Positions 6,681 through 14,101 of a stretch of DNA of 15,360 nucleotides are shown piece by piece. Location: contig CANRHA010000014.1 in the NCBI GenBank assembly GCA_947630315.1, forward strand, positions 1-15,360, given 5' to 3'. Position 1 is the stretch's first letter. Every line of letters starts with the position of its first letter. The notes under the pieces were generated by a model, which saw nothing but the letters and a program-made list of their open reading frames with translations, did not search any database and was not told the origin of the DNA. A program made the position numbers and the translations under genes. Source of the stretch: an uncultured Clostridia bacterium (lineage in GTDB: Bacteria > Bacillota > Clostridia > Oscillospirales > Ruminococcaceae).

Positions 6681-7394
6681 GTATGTATTTATAAATTCTA
6701 TGAAGCTCTTGCGGAAGCTGTCGAAGTACTTTCTGCCGATGGGAAGCGTTACCCGGCAGTCGAGGACGACGCCCTGAGCGCGGGAAAAATGAGCTACCCT
6801 CGCAAGGTTCACCGCGAAGGAGTTGTGGCACCTTGCAAAGCAGGACTGAGGCAGGTCGTCGATAAGCTCGGTGAAGGTGGTCCTTGAAACATAGTCGCGG
6901 CCGCGGGTGTGAACCGTCGTGAGGTGGTCTATCACCTCTATGTACTGAATGCTGTCGACCGGCACGGGTATCTGCTTGCGGTCGCATTTTATGAATATGT
7001 TCATCGCCCATATGCGGCGCTTGAGGTCTATCTTTACGGCCTTTTCAAGCTCAACGGGGTCGATCGGCTTTAGCAGGAAGTATATCGGCTGAACGGAATA
7101 GCCCGCCAAAAGAAAGCCGCTGTCTACCGACATCAGGACGACCGCGATGCCCTCGCCGCGCTCTTTTAATATCCTTGCGAGGTCGAGGCCGCTCTTTCGC
7201 CCGAGGCGGATATCCAAAAACAGAAGATCGATTTTTCCGCCCTGAGCTACATATCTTAAAATTTCCTCCTCACAGAAGTAAGTTTTAAGAACGTAAGGGG
7301 TCTTGAGGTTTTCCATAACCTCGGCGCACTGTCTTGACATTGTGCGCACAAAATCCCTGTCGTCGTCGAAGATGGCTATTGTGTACGACGGCAT
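6678..7394 (-). CDS. LytTR-family response regulator
   Basis: The 238-residue protein has an N-terminal receiver domain (1-125) with the acidic pocket Asp10-Asp11-Asp12, the phospho-acceptor Asp61 in FLDIRLGRKSG, Ser89 and Lys109. A LytTR DNA-binding domain occupies about 133-236 (QYIEVIDHLTTVHT, FARCHNSFAVNL, LPIGRKYFDSFR). Family members such as AgrA and ComE activate bacteriocin, peptide-signal and virulence genes by binding upstream of weak -35 elements. The gene has a GGGAGG site and lies 45 bases after the PAP2 gene, probably in one operon. No histidine kinase partner is seen in the window. It is the best local candidate to bind the 12-bp element found in all four divergent promoters (inference); the element does not closely match the AgrA consensus. 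Confidence 0.93.
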   Translation of the reverse strand: MPSYTIAIFDDDRDFVRTMSRQCAEVMENLKTPYVLKTYFCEEEILRYVAQGGKIDLLFLDIRLGRKSGLDLARILKERGEGIAVVLMSVDSGFLLAGYSVQPIYFLLKPIDPVELEKAVKIDLKRRIWAMNIFIKCDRKQIPVPVDSIQYIEVIDHLTTVHTRGRDYVSRTTFTELIDDLPQSCFARCHNSFAVNLARVAHFSRAQGVVLDCRVTLPIGRKYFDSFRKSFIEFINTY

Positions 7395-7439
7395 TTTCTC
7401 GCCTCCCTTTTTGCCCGGGGCCTCCCGGAGAATATCGCC

Positions 7440-8405
7440 TTAGTTTTTCTTTGATCTCGCCGTCTCGCCGAGCTTGTTTATAAGATTTATTATCAGCGGG
7501 GCGCCGGCGGTTATATAAAGAATAAGCGCAAACTGCTCGCAGGCTTTGCCCGCGCCGCCGGGTATCAGATCGGAGATCAGCGGGGCGGCGTTTTCCTTTA
7601 AGAGGAGATATATCCCCGCGCAGACGACGTATCTTATGATCCTTATATACAGCTTGCCTTCCGATTCAAAGCGGATAAACCTGCGCTCGAGGAACCAGCC
7701 CACAATGAATCCGAGGCCCATTCCGGCGTTTTTGAAGGCGTCTACCGACATCTTTTTGGGGTCTACTATCATTTCGCCGGCGGCGTTGTAATCGACAGGA
7801 TAAGACTTAAGCGAAGCGTAAACTATAAGCAGCGCGCAGAGTACGATGCCGCCTATAAGAAGTATCCAATCCTTGCCGGGGTTTTTATCGACCCAATCAA
7901 GAAGGGCGCGGAACGCAAACAAAAGCGCCGCCGCAAGGACAATGGAAACTATTACGTCCTGAGGCGTATGTACGCCGAGGTAGTTGCGCGAAAATCCTAT
8001 AAGAAGCACCAAAACTATCATGACGGCCTTAAAAATTTTGTTCCTGCTCTTTTTCATGGCAAGGCCGCCGAAAAAGCTTGAAGCGTTCGCCGAATGTCCG
8101 CTCGGGAAGGAGTAGCCCGTGGCGTCGGCCATCGCCCCCGGCACAGGCGTTACCCTTGCGTCGCGTATCCATGGGCGGTACACGCAGGCGGTTATCTTTA
8201 AAAAGCCGTTTATAACGCGGTTGTAGTAGAAGGTGAGCATAAGGTATATTCCCTCGTGCTTGTCGATGCACCAGTAAACCGCGGCGACAAGAAGCGTTAC
8301 TATTGAAGCCTCGCCGAGCTTTGTGACAAGCTCCATAAAACCGTCTAAGACTCCGCCGGTGGCCTCCCTGAACCTTTGAAGAAGCAAAAGGTATTCTATA
8401 TCCAT
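7440..8405 (-). CDS. PAP2-family membrane phosphatase
   Basis: The 321-residue membrane protein has all three motifs of the PAP2/acid phosphatase superfamily: K70-X6-R77-P78, PSGH at 101-104, and S139-R140-X5-H146-X3-D150. These form the active site that removes phosphate from lipid phosphates such as undecaprenyl pyrophosphate or phosphatidylglycerol phosphate, facing the outside of the membrane. Further hydrophobic segments follow at about 152-170, 180-200 and in the C-terminal third, which is longer than in minimal PAP2 enzymes. Start: AAAGGAG before ATG 8405, and 45 nt after the extended -10 of the promoter at 8451-8491. Placement under the shared promoter element could mean a role in envelope protection during peptide production (inference). 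It may equally be a general lipid phosphatase. Confidence 0.9.
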   Translation of the reverse strand: MDIEYLLLLQRFREATGGVLDGFMELVTKLGEASIVTLLVAAVYWCIDKHEGIYLMLTFYYNRVINGFLKITACVYRPWIRDARVTPVPGAMADATGYSFPSGHSANASSFFGGLAMKKSRNKIFKAVMIVLVLLIGFSRNYLGVHTPQDVIVSIVLAAALLFAFRALLDWVDKNPGKDWILLIGGIVLCALLIVYASLKSYPVDYNAAGEMIVDPKKMSVDAFKNAGMGLGFIVGWFLERRFIRFESEGKLYIRIIRYVVCAGIYLLLKENAAPLISDLIPGGAGKACEQFALILYITAGAPLIINLINKLGETARSKKN

Positions 8406-8450
8406 AAAATTTCTCCTTTAATGATTTTGAACTTTAAATCGTACACTGTA

Positions 8451-8491
8451 ATTATAACATATAATTTCATGCTCTGAAATGTCGTCTGCGA
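8451..8491 (-). promoter_or_regulatory. Promoter with upstream 12-bp element, driving PAP2 and LytTR genes
   Basis: Read on the - strand, the element TCGCAGACGACA (8491-8480) is followed after 23 bases by TATAAT (8456-8451), preceded by TGT (extended -10). The PAP2 start codon is 45 nt further on. The flank upstream of the element (AAACCTT, then CTGTA and a GCGC block) aligns with the flank of the promoter at 5397-5437 apart from a 1-nt gap. Confidence 0.65.
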
Positions 8492-8566
8492 AGGTTTTAC
8501 AGCGCAGGTTGAAAATAAACCCTGCTTTTCGACGGCTTTTGTTCTGTATGTTACGGCGCAAACACA

Positions 8567-8607
8567 GCGCAGATGACAAAGCATTACTGAGGCAAGTGTG
8601 GTATAAT
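8567..8607 (+). promoter_or_regulatory. Promoter with upstream 12-bp element, driving the exporter operon
   Basis: The element GCGCAGATGACA (8567-8578) is followed after 23 bases by TATAAT (8602-8607), preceded by TGG (extended -10). A looser direct copy, GGCGCAAACACA, lies immediately upstream (8555-8566). The -35 position (AAGCAT) does not resemble TTGACA. The inverted partner element lies 75 bp away at 8480-8491. Confidence 0.65.
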
Positions 8608-8632
8608 TAAACCGATATAAAAAAGTGTAAGG

Positions 8633-10309
8633 GTGGGTAAAATCGAAGTGAGATCCGACAAAAACAAAATTAAAAGCCCTATCCGAAAGGGCGTCGCAAA
8701 GGTCCCCGTAGTAATGCAGCTCGAAGCTCTGGAATGCGGGGCGGCCTCGCTGACGATGATACTCGCCTATTTCGGAAAGTGGATACCGCTCGAGCAGGTC
8801 AGGTCCGACTGCGGCGTTTCCCGCGACGGCTCGAACGCAAGAAATATCCTTAAAGCCGCCCGAAGCTACGGGCTTATCGCAAAGGGCTACCGCTACGAGC
8901 CTGAGGAACTCAGGACCGACGGAAAGTTCCCCTGCATAATCCACTGGAACTTCAACCACTTTGTAGTCCTTGACGGCTTTAAGGGCAATAAGGCTTACCT
9001 CAACGATCCCGCAAAGGGCAGCTATTCGGTGTCGATGGAGACCTTTGACAACTCGTTCACCGGGATATGCATGATGTTTGAGCCGGGGGAGAACTTTGAA
9101 CCCGGAGGAAAACAAAAGAGCGTTATAGATTTTGCAAAGAGCAGGTTAAAGGGCGCCGGCGCGGCGATAGCCTTTACGGTCTTTACCACCCTTATATCCT
9201 CGCTTATAGGAATTATAAACCCCGCGTTTTCAAGAATATTCCTCGACAGGCTTTTGACCCACGAAAATCCCGAATGGTTCATGCCGTTTATTATAATGCT
9301 TTCGCTGATGACCGCCGTGCAGATGATAGTTCTTGTAATACAGGCGTCGATGTCGTTAAAGATAAACGGCAAGATGGAGATATACGGCTCAAGCTCGTAT
9401 ATGTGGAAGGTCCTGAGAATGCCGATGGAGTTCTTCTCGCAGAGAATGGCGGGAGACATTCAGCAGCGGCAGTTCACGAATGCAAGCATAGCTAACAGCC
9501 TTGTAAACACCTTTGCGCCGCTCGTTTTGCAGGCGATAATGATGGTGTTCTATCTTGTCGTGATGATAAGATACAGCTGGATACTTACGCTCGTCGGCAT
9601 AGCCTCGATATTTGTAAACCTGTTTATGTCGAGGATAATCTCAAAAAAGAGAATAAACCTGACAAGGGTCCAGATGCGCGACTCGGGAATGCTCGCCGCG
9701 GCGACGGTCGCCGGCATAGAGATGATAGAGACGATAAAAGCCTCGGGCGCGGAAAACGGCTACTTTGAGCGCTGGGCAGGATATCAGGCGGGGGTGAACG
9801 CTCAGAGCGTAAAGTTTGCTAGACTCAACCAGTACCTCGGAATGATACCCTCGCTCGTATCTCAGGTATCGGGCATACTCGTTTTAATACTCGGCGTGTG
9901 GCTGACGATAGAAGGCAAATTCACCGTAGGTATGGTCATGGCGTTTCAGGGGTTCTTGGGGTCCTTCTCCGGCCCGGCGATGACGCTTATCTCGGCGGGG
10001 CAGACGCTTCAGGAAATGAGGACCCAGATGGAGCGCGTCGAAGACGTTATGCAGTACCCGACCGACGTAAACTATGAAAACGAGACCGTCGACGAAAACA
10101 AAGAGTACGACAAGCTCTCCGGCGCGGTGGAGATGAAGCATGTTACATTCGGGTATTCAAAGCTCTCCGATCCGCTTATAGAGGACTTCAACCTGAGCTT
10201 AAAGCCCGGCGCGCGTGGCGTTTGTAGGAGCCTCGGGCTGCGGAAAATCCACCCTTTCAAAGCTTATTTCGGGGCTGTATCACCCCTGGAGCGGAGAGAT
10301 ACTCTTTGA
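8633..10309 (+). CDS. NHLM-type bacteriocin ABC transporter with C39 peptidase, frameshifted before the ATPase motifs
   Basis: Counting from GTG 8633, residues about 25-155 form a C39 double-glycine leader peptidase with Cys35 (LECGAAS), His109 (NFNHFVV) and Asp125 (YLNDP). An ABC transmembrane domain follows at about 165-445, and the ATPase domain opens at about 486 (VEMKHVTFGYS). The C39 sequence, with CGVSRDGSNARNILKAARSYG, is typical of the first ABC gene of NHLM bacteriocin systems. The frame is then lost at 10211-10216: the next 31 residues are nonsense, while the Walker A motif appears in another frame from 10215. Restoring one CG in the CG run repairs it. GTG 8648 is a better start than 8633, because it leaves room for the AAGGGTGGG site and lies 40 nt after the -10, close to the 45 nt of the other three units. 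If the break is real, the product lacks an ATPase and cannot drive export. Confidence 0.88.
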   Translation: MGKIEVRSDKNKIKSPIRKGVAKVPVVMQLEALECGAASLTMILAYFGKWIPLEQVRSDCGVSRDGSNARNILKAARSYGLIAKGYRYEPEELRTDGKFPCIIHWNFNHFVVLDGFKGNKAYLNDPAKGSYSVSMETFDNSFTGICMMFEPGENFEPGGKQKSVIDFAKSRLKGAGAAIAFTVFTTLISSLIGIINPAFSRIFLDRLLTHENPEWFMPFIIMLSLMTAVQMIVLVIQASMSLKINGKMEIYGSSSYMWKVLRMPMEFFSQRMAGDIQQRQFTNASIANSLVNTFAPLVLQAIMMVFYLVVMIRYSWILTLVGIASIFVNLFMSRIISKKRINLTRVQMRDSGMLAAATVAGIEMIETIKASGAENGYFERWAGYQAGVNAQSVKFARLNQYLGMIPSLVSQVSGILVLILGVWLTIEGKFTVGMVMAFQGFLGSFSGPAMTLISAGQTLQEMRTQMERVEDVMQYPTDVNYENETVDENKEYDKLSGAVEMKHVTFGYSKLSDPLIEDFNLSLKPGARGVCRSLGLRKIHPFKAYFGAVSPLERRDTL

Positions 10310-11606
10310 CGGCAAGCAGATGAGCGAAATAGACCGCTCGGTCTTTACCGGCTCGCTCGCCGTTGTTGATCAGGATATAATTTTATTTGAAGATACCATA
10401 GCGAACAACATAAAGATGTGGGATAACTCAATAGAGGACTTTGAAGTTATCCTCGCCGCAAAGGACGCGCAGCTGCATGAAGACATAATGATGCGCGAGG
10501 GCGGATATAATTACAAGCTCACCGAGGGCGGCAAGGACTTCTCGGGCGGCGATAAGCTTTCAAAGAGCGCCGTGGACGGGATCTTAAGATACTACCGCGT
10601 AAAGACCCTGGAGGTTCCCGAGACCGTTAAGGACTTCAACGAACAGCTTGAATACCTTTTGCGGCCCCACGGGATTATGAGACGCACCGTTAAGCTTGAA
10701 AAGGGCTGGTATAAGGACGCCGTAGGCCCCTACCTCGTCACCAGAAAATCCGACGGCGCAACCGTTGCGATGATACCCGGCAGACTCAGCGGGTACTGCT
10801 ATATTGACGGCGCAACCGGCAAAAGGGTAAAGGTGAACCAAAAAAACGAGGGCGATTTTGAAGTAAACGCGGTCGCGTTTTACAAGCCCTTCCCGCTTAA
10901 AAAGCTCTCGATACCCGATCTGATGAAATATGTTCTGTCGACGCTTTCGGCGGCGGACCTTATACTGTTCGCGCTGTCCGCGCTTGTTGCAACGGCAGTA
11001 GGACTTATGACCCCGAAGCTTCAGAACTTCATCTTTTCAACCGTCATTGACGTCGGCAGCATACGGCTTCTCACCTCGGTCGCAATATTCCTGATATGCG
11101 TCAGCGTCTCGCAGCTCATTTTAGGCGGCGCAAGAGACCTTCTGACCGCAAGAATGAACACGAAGATGTCGATATATGTCCAGTCGGCGACGATGATGAG
11201 GGTCATGAGCCTTCCGCCGAGCTTCTTTAAGGAATACAGCTCGGGCGAACTTTCAAGCCGCGCGCAGTATATAAGCTCACTGTGCAATATGCTCGTGTCG
11301 ATGCTTATGTCTACGGGTCTTACCTCGGTATTCTCGCTCGTCTATGTCGGGCAGATCTTCATATACGCCCCGGCGCTCGTCGCCCCCCGCGCTTATAATA
11401 ATAACCGTCACCGTCGCGTTTTCGTTTGCCTCCACGATAATGCAGATGAAATATTCAAAGATGTCGATGGAGCTGGGCGCAAAACAGAGCGGCTTAAGCT
11501 ACGCGATGATCTCGGGAATACAGAAGATAAAGCTCGCCGGAGCCGAAAAGAGGGTATTTGCAAAGTGGGCGGCAGAGCACGCGCGCGAATCAAAAATTCA
11601 GTATAA
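10215..11606 (+). pseudogene. Chimeric remnant: start of first transporter's ATPase domain fused to second NHLM transporter lacking its N-terminus
   Basis: Residues 1-112 continue the ATPase domain of the previous gene: Walker A GASGCGKST at about 5-13, a Q-loop region VVDQDIILFEDT, and the beginning of the signature, DFSGG, ending at base 10550. The Walker B, D-loop and H-loop of that domain, about 95 residues in relatives, are absent. At 10551 the sequence jumps in frame into the N-terminal region of an NHLM second transporter: DKLSKSAVDGILRYYRVKT, later EQLEYLLRPHGIMRR and LEKGWYKDAVGPYL, then transmembrane segments from about residue 245. The first 50-65 residues of that protein are missing. 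The sense frame ends at a six-C run (11383-11388); after it residues are out of frame up to 11606. An apparent deletion of several hundred bases, real or an assembly collapse, best explains the fusion. Confidence 0.8.
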
Positions 11607-12609
11607 CCCCCCGGCGTACATTAAATTCAACTCGGTTATTTCGATGGCGATATCCTCGATAGGCGTGATAGTGATGTACTACGCGTCGGTAAAAAGCGGA
11701 ATTTCCGTCGCCGATTACTACTCCTTCAATACCGCCTACGGAATGGTGTCCGGCGCGTTCAGTTCTCTTGCCGGTATCGCCCTTTCGGTCGCAAATATAA
11801 AGCCTATCCTCGACATGGTAAAGCCTATACTTGACGCCGTGCCGGAGGTATCGGAGGGCAAGCAGGTCGTAACAAGGCTTGCCGGCGGAATTGAAGTAAA
11901 CAACGTGACCTTCCGCTATAACGAGAACATGCCCAACGTTCTTGACAACCTTTCTTTAAAGATCACTCCCGGCCAGTATGTTGCGATAGTAGGCGCTACG
12001 GGCTGCGGAAAATCGACGCTGATGAGACTGCTGCTCGGGTTTGAAACTCCTCAGCGCGGCGCGATCTACTACGACGGCAGGGATATATCGACCCTCGACC
12101 TCAAATCGCTGCGCAGAAAGATCGGCGTGGTAATGCAAAACGGAAAGCTGTTTACCGGAGATATATTCTCGAATATAACGATCTCGGCGCCTCAGCTTAC
12201 TATGGACGAGGCCTGGGAGGCGGCGGAGCTTGCCGACATAGCCGACGACATCAGGGCGATGCCGATGGGAATGTATACGATAATTTCCGAAGGCTCGGGA
12301 GGAATTTCGGGCGGACAGCGGCAGAGGCTGATGATAGCGAGGGCGGTTGCGCCTAAGCCGAGAATACTTATGCTCGACGAGGCGACGTCGGCGCTCGATA
12401 ACCTTACGCAGAAAAAGGTCTCGGAAGCCCTCGACAAGTTAAAATGCACGAGAATAGTCATTGCTCACCGACTTTCAACTATAAAACAGTGCGACAGGAT
12501 AATATTCCTTGAAGGCGGACATATAGTTGAAGACGGAACATATGACGAGCTTATAGCCCTCGGCGGAAAATTCGCCGAACTGGTCGAACGCCAGAGGCTC
12601 GACGCTTAA
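11344..12609 (+). CDS. NHLM-type bacteriocin ABC transporter 2, C-terminal membrane and ATPase part (after frameshift)
   Basis: The sensible coding part begins at about 11384, where the sequence reads PALIIITVTVAF in continuation of the previous frame once one C is removed from the C-run at 11383-11388; the first 14 or so residues from 11344 are out of frame. Counting from 11344, a transmembrane region extends to about 150 and a full ATPase domain follows at about 180-415: Walker A GATGCGKST (217-225), Q-loop MQNGKLF, signature ISGGQRQR (321-328), Walker B ILMLDE (341-346), and H-loop His375. In NHLM systems this partner protein forms a heterodimer or pair with the C39 transporter to export leader peptides. 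It is the third piece of the disrupted exporter; the STAS gene starts 56 bases after its stop. Confidence 0.85.
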   Translation: MSGRSSYTPRRSSPPALIIITVTVAFSFASTIMQMKYSKMSMELGAKQSGLSYAMISGIQKIKLAGAEKRVFAKWAAEHARESKIQYNPPAYIKFNSVISMAISSIGVIVMYYASVKSGISVADYYSFNTAYGMVSGAFSSLAGIALSVANIKPILDMVKPILDAVPEVSEGKQVVTRLAGGIEVNNVTFRYNENMPNVLDNLSLKITPGQYVAIVGATGCGKSTLMRLLLGFETPQRGAIYYDGRDISTLDLKSLRRKIGVVMQNGKLFTGDIFSNITISAPQLTMDEAWEAAELADIADDIRAMPMGMYTIISEGSGGISGGQRQRLMIARAVAPKPRILMLDEATSALDNLTQKKVSEALDKLKCTRIVIAHRLSTIKQCDRIIFLEGGHIVEDGTYDELIALGGKFAELVERQRLDA

Positions 12610-12665
12610 TGCTTAAAGGTAATAATTCATTCATTACAATATAAAATCAGAAAGGAAACGGTAAT

Positions 12666-12962
12666 ATGACAATCACAAAGAATCTTGAAGGAAAAAAACT
12701 CACTGTAGCTTTGGAGGGCAGACTCGACACCGGCACCGCGCCTCAGCTTGAAGCTGAGCTTAAAACCTCGGTAAACGGCATCGAGGAGCTTGTCCTCGAC
12801 CTCAAAGACCTCGCGTATATGTCTTCGGCAGGACTCAGAGTTCTGCTCGCGGCCCAGAAGGTTATGAACCGCCAGGGCTCGATGAAGGTCGTAAACGTGA
12901 ACGAGACCATAGCGGAGATATTTGAGATCACCGGCTTCAACGAGATACTCACCATAGAGTAA
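12666..12962 (+). CDS. STAS-domain anti-sigma factor antagonist (SpoIIAA/RsbV-like)
   Basis: The 98-residue protein is a single STAS domain: VALEGRLDTGTAPQLE near the N-terminus and LVLDLKDLAYMSSAGLRVLLAA in the middle. Ser54 aligns with the serine that RsbW-type kinases phosphorylate in SpoIIAA and RsbV. Unphosphorylated, these proteins bind and inhibit the kinase; phosphorylation releases it and a SpoIIE/PP2C phosphatase reverses it. Both kinds of partner are present here (kinase at 14102, phosphatase at 1136). Start: ATG with AAAGGAAA upstream. It opens a tight run of genes to 15360 that also encodes the exporter adaptor. No sigma factor is seen, so the downstream target is unknown. Confidence 0.95.
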   Translation: MTITKNLEGKKLTVALEGRLDTGTAPQLEAELKTSVNGIEELVLDLKDLAYMSSAGLRVLLAAQKVMNRQGSMKVVNVNETIAEIFEITGFNEILTIE

Positions 12963-12973
12963 CGGAGGGGCAG

Positions 12974-13573
12974 ATGAAAACTAACATTATTTCGGTTAAA
13001 AACGACGGCACCGGCATCGCCGAGGCCGTAAACGAGGCCGAACGCTACGCCGTCTATCAGGAGATGGAGCACAAAAACGCCCTCAGACTCAGGCTTTTGG
13101 CCGAGGAGATGATGGGGCTTGTAAAAATTCTTGTAGGCGACTTCAGCGGAAGCTTTTGGGTAGAGGGCGGAAAAAACGACGCAAGCCTTGTTCTTGAGGC
13201 CGACTGCACCGTTGATTTCGACCGCCGCGACGAGCTTTTGAAGATATCCTCAAGCGGCAAAAACGAGGCCCACAAGGGCTTTATGGGCAAACTCGCCGGC
13301 ATTTTTGAATACTGCCTTATGTCCTATGACGCTTCGTCAAAGTACAGCGGTTACTACGCCGATTATATGTATGACGACGTTATGACCTACGGGTACGATA
13401 AAATGTGGTCCTTGGCGGCGTTAAGAGACGGCCTCAGCGGAGCGCCGGAATCCTCGGCCGCAAGGGAAGAATGGGATGAGCTTGAAAAGTCGATAGTGGC
13501 GTCTTTGGCCGACGAGGTCATAGTAGGCGTAAAATTCCATAAAGTAAGTCTTGTCATTAAAAAAACTTTTTAA
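12974..13573 (+). CDS. Uncharacterised protein, possible degenerate RsbW-like HATPase domain
   Basis: This 199-residue soluble protein starts at an ATG behind GGAGGGG, 11 bases after the STAS gene. No family is assigned with confidence. The segment ALRLRLLAEEMMGLVK (36-51) resembles the N-box helix of anti-sigma kinases, with Glu44/Glu45 but without the Asn expected four residues later. SSSGKNEAHKGFMGKLAGIF (92-111) resembles a G2-like lid region, and the end (VSLVIKKTF) resembles the end of the true kinase at 14102. The stretch at about 117-165 is an insertion rich in Tyr and Asp. A catalytically dead binding partner for the STAS protein or exporter is plausible (inference). Confidence 0.8.
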   Translation: MKTNIISVKNDGTGIAEAVNEAERYAVYQEMEHKNALRLRLLAEEMMGLVKILVGDFSGSFWVEGGKNDASLVLEADCTVDFDRRDELLKISSSGKNEAHKGFMGKLAGIFEYCLMSYDASSKYSGYYADYMYDDVMTYGYDKMWSLAALRDGLSGAPESSAAREEWDELEKSIVASLADEVIVGVKFHKVSLVIKKTF

Positions 13574-13585
13574 AGGGTGAAAGCT

Positions 13586-14068
13586 ATGGCTGAGCAAAAT
13601 TCGATTTTCAGAAAAAAGAGCCTCGACCGCGTTTCCTCGCCCGAACAGCTCAACGATTATATTAAGGTCGCAACGCCGGGAATGTGGATGGTGCTGCTTT
13701 CGGTCGTGATCTTTCTCATAGGCGTTATAGTTTGGGGAGCGATGGGCAAGCTTGAAACTACCGTTCGCGGGGCCGCGGTTTTCGACGGCGAAAATTCCTC
13801 GGTATATGTGCCCGAGGACAGCGCCGCGGATATTTTACCCGGCCAGACTTTAAGAGCCGACGGAATGGAGTTCAGGGTAGGAGATCAGATAGGCGGGCCG
13901 ATGGAGCTTGACCCAAAGAGCGATTCATACCTAATTCACGCCGGAGGTTTTGAGGACGGCGAATGGGTATGCCGAATTGCTATAAGCGCCGCCGGCGACA
14001 AGAGCGGCACATATGAGTGCGAGATAGTTACCGACAGCGTTTCTCCGCTCAGCTTTGTTATGAACTGA
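13586..14068 (+). CDS. Short HlyD-like secretion adaptor of NHLM type
   Basis: The preferred start is ATG 13586, spaced 7 bases from AAAGGGTG, giving 160 residues; an in-frame GTG at 13577 overlaps that site. The N-terminal part (IFRKKSLDRVSSPEQLNDYIKV) is typical of adaptor proteins encoded with NHLM bacteriocin exporters. One membrane segment lies at about 33-53, followed by a short beta-rich outer domain with YVPEDSAADILPGQTLRADG, like the lipoyl/beta-barrel part of HlyD proteins. The long coiled-coil hairpin of classical HlyD is missing, which suits a one-membrane cell where no outer-membrane channel must be reached. It probably works with the ABC pair encoded upstream. It appears complete and intact, unlike the transporters. 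Confidence 0.83.
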   Translation: MAEQNSIFRKKSLDRVSSPEQLNDYIKVATPGMWMVLLSVVIFLIGVIVWGAMGKLETTVRGAAVFDGENSSVYVPEDSAADILPGQTLRADGMEFRVGDQIGGPMELDPKSDSYLIHAGGFEDGEWVCRIAISAAGDKSGTYECEIVTDSVSPLSFVMN

Positions 14069-14101
14069 CGCCGCCGAAGCGGTAGAAACGGAGAGATACA
14101 A

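Noticed and set aside
7413..7432. Short CCGGG/CCCGG hairpin between PAP2 and LytTR genes
   Set aside because: The stem is only 5 bp and no U-tract follows on the - strand, so it is not a convincing terminator; the two genes are probably co-transcribed.
7618..7629. A near-perfect extra copy of the 12-bp element, GCGCAGACGACG, within the PAP2 gene
   Set aside because: It lies in coding sequence and has no TATAAT at 22-23 bp, so it is probably chance codon use.
8396..9115. Open frame of 239 codons on the - strand over the promoter region and start of the C39 transporter
   Set aside because: It is antisense to clearly conserved C39 peptidase codons and shows no domain; a shadow frame.
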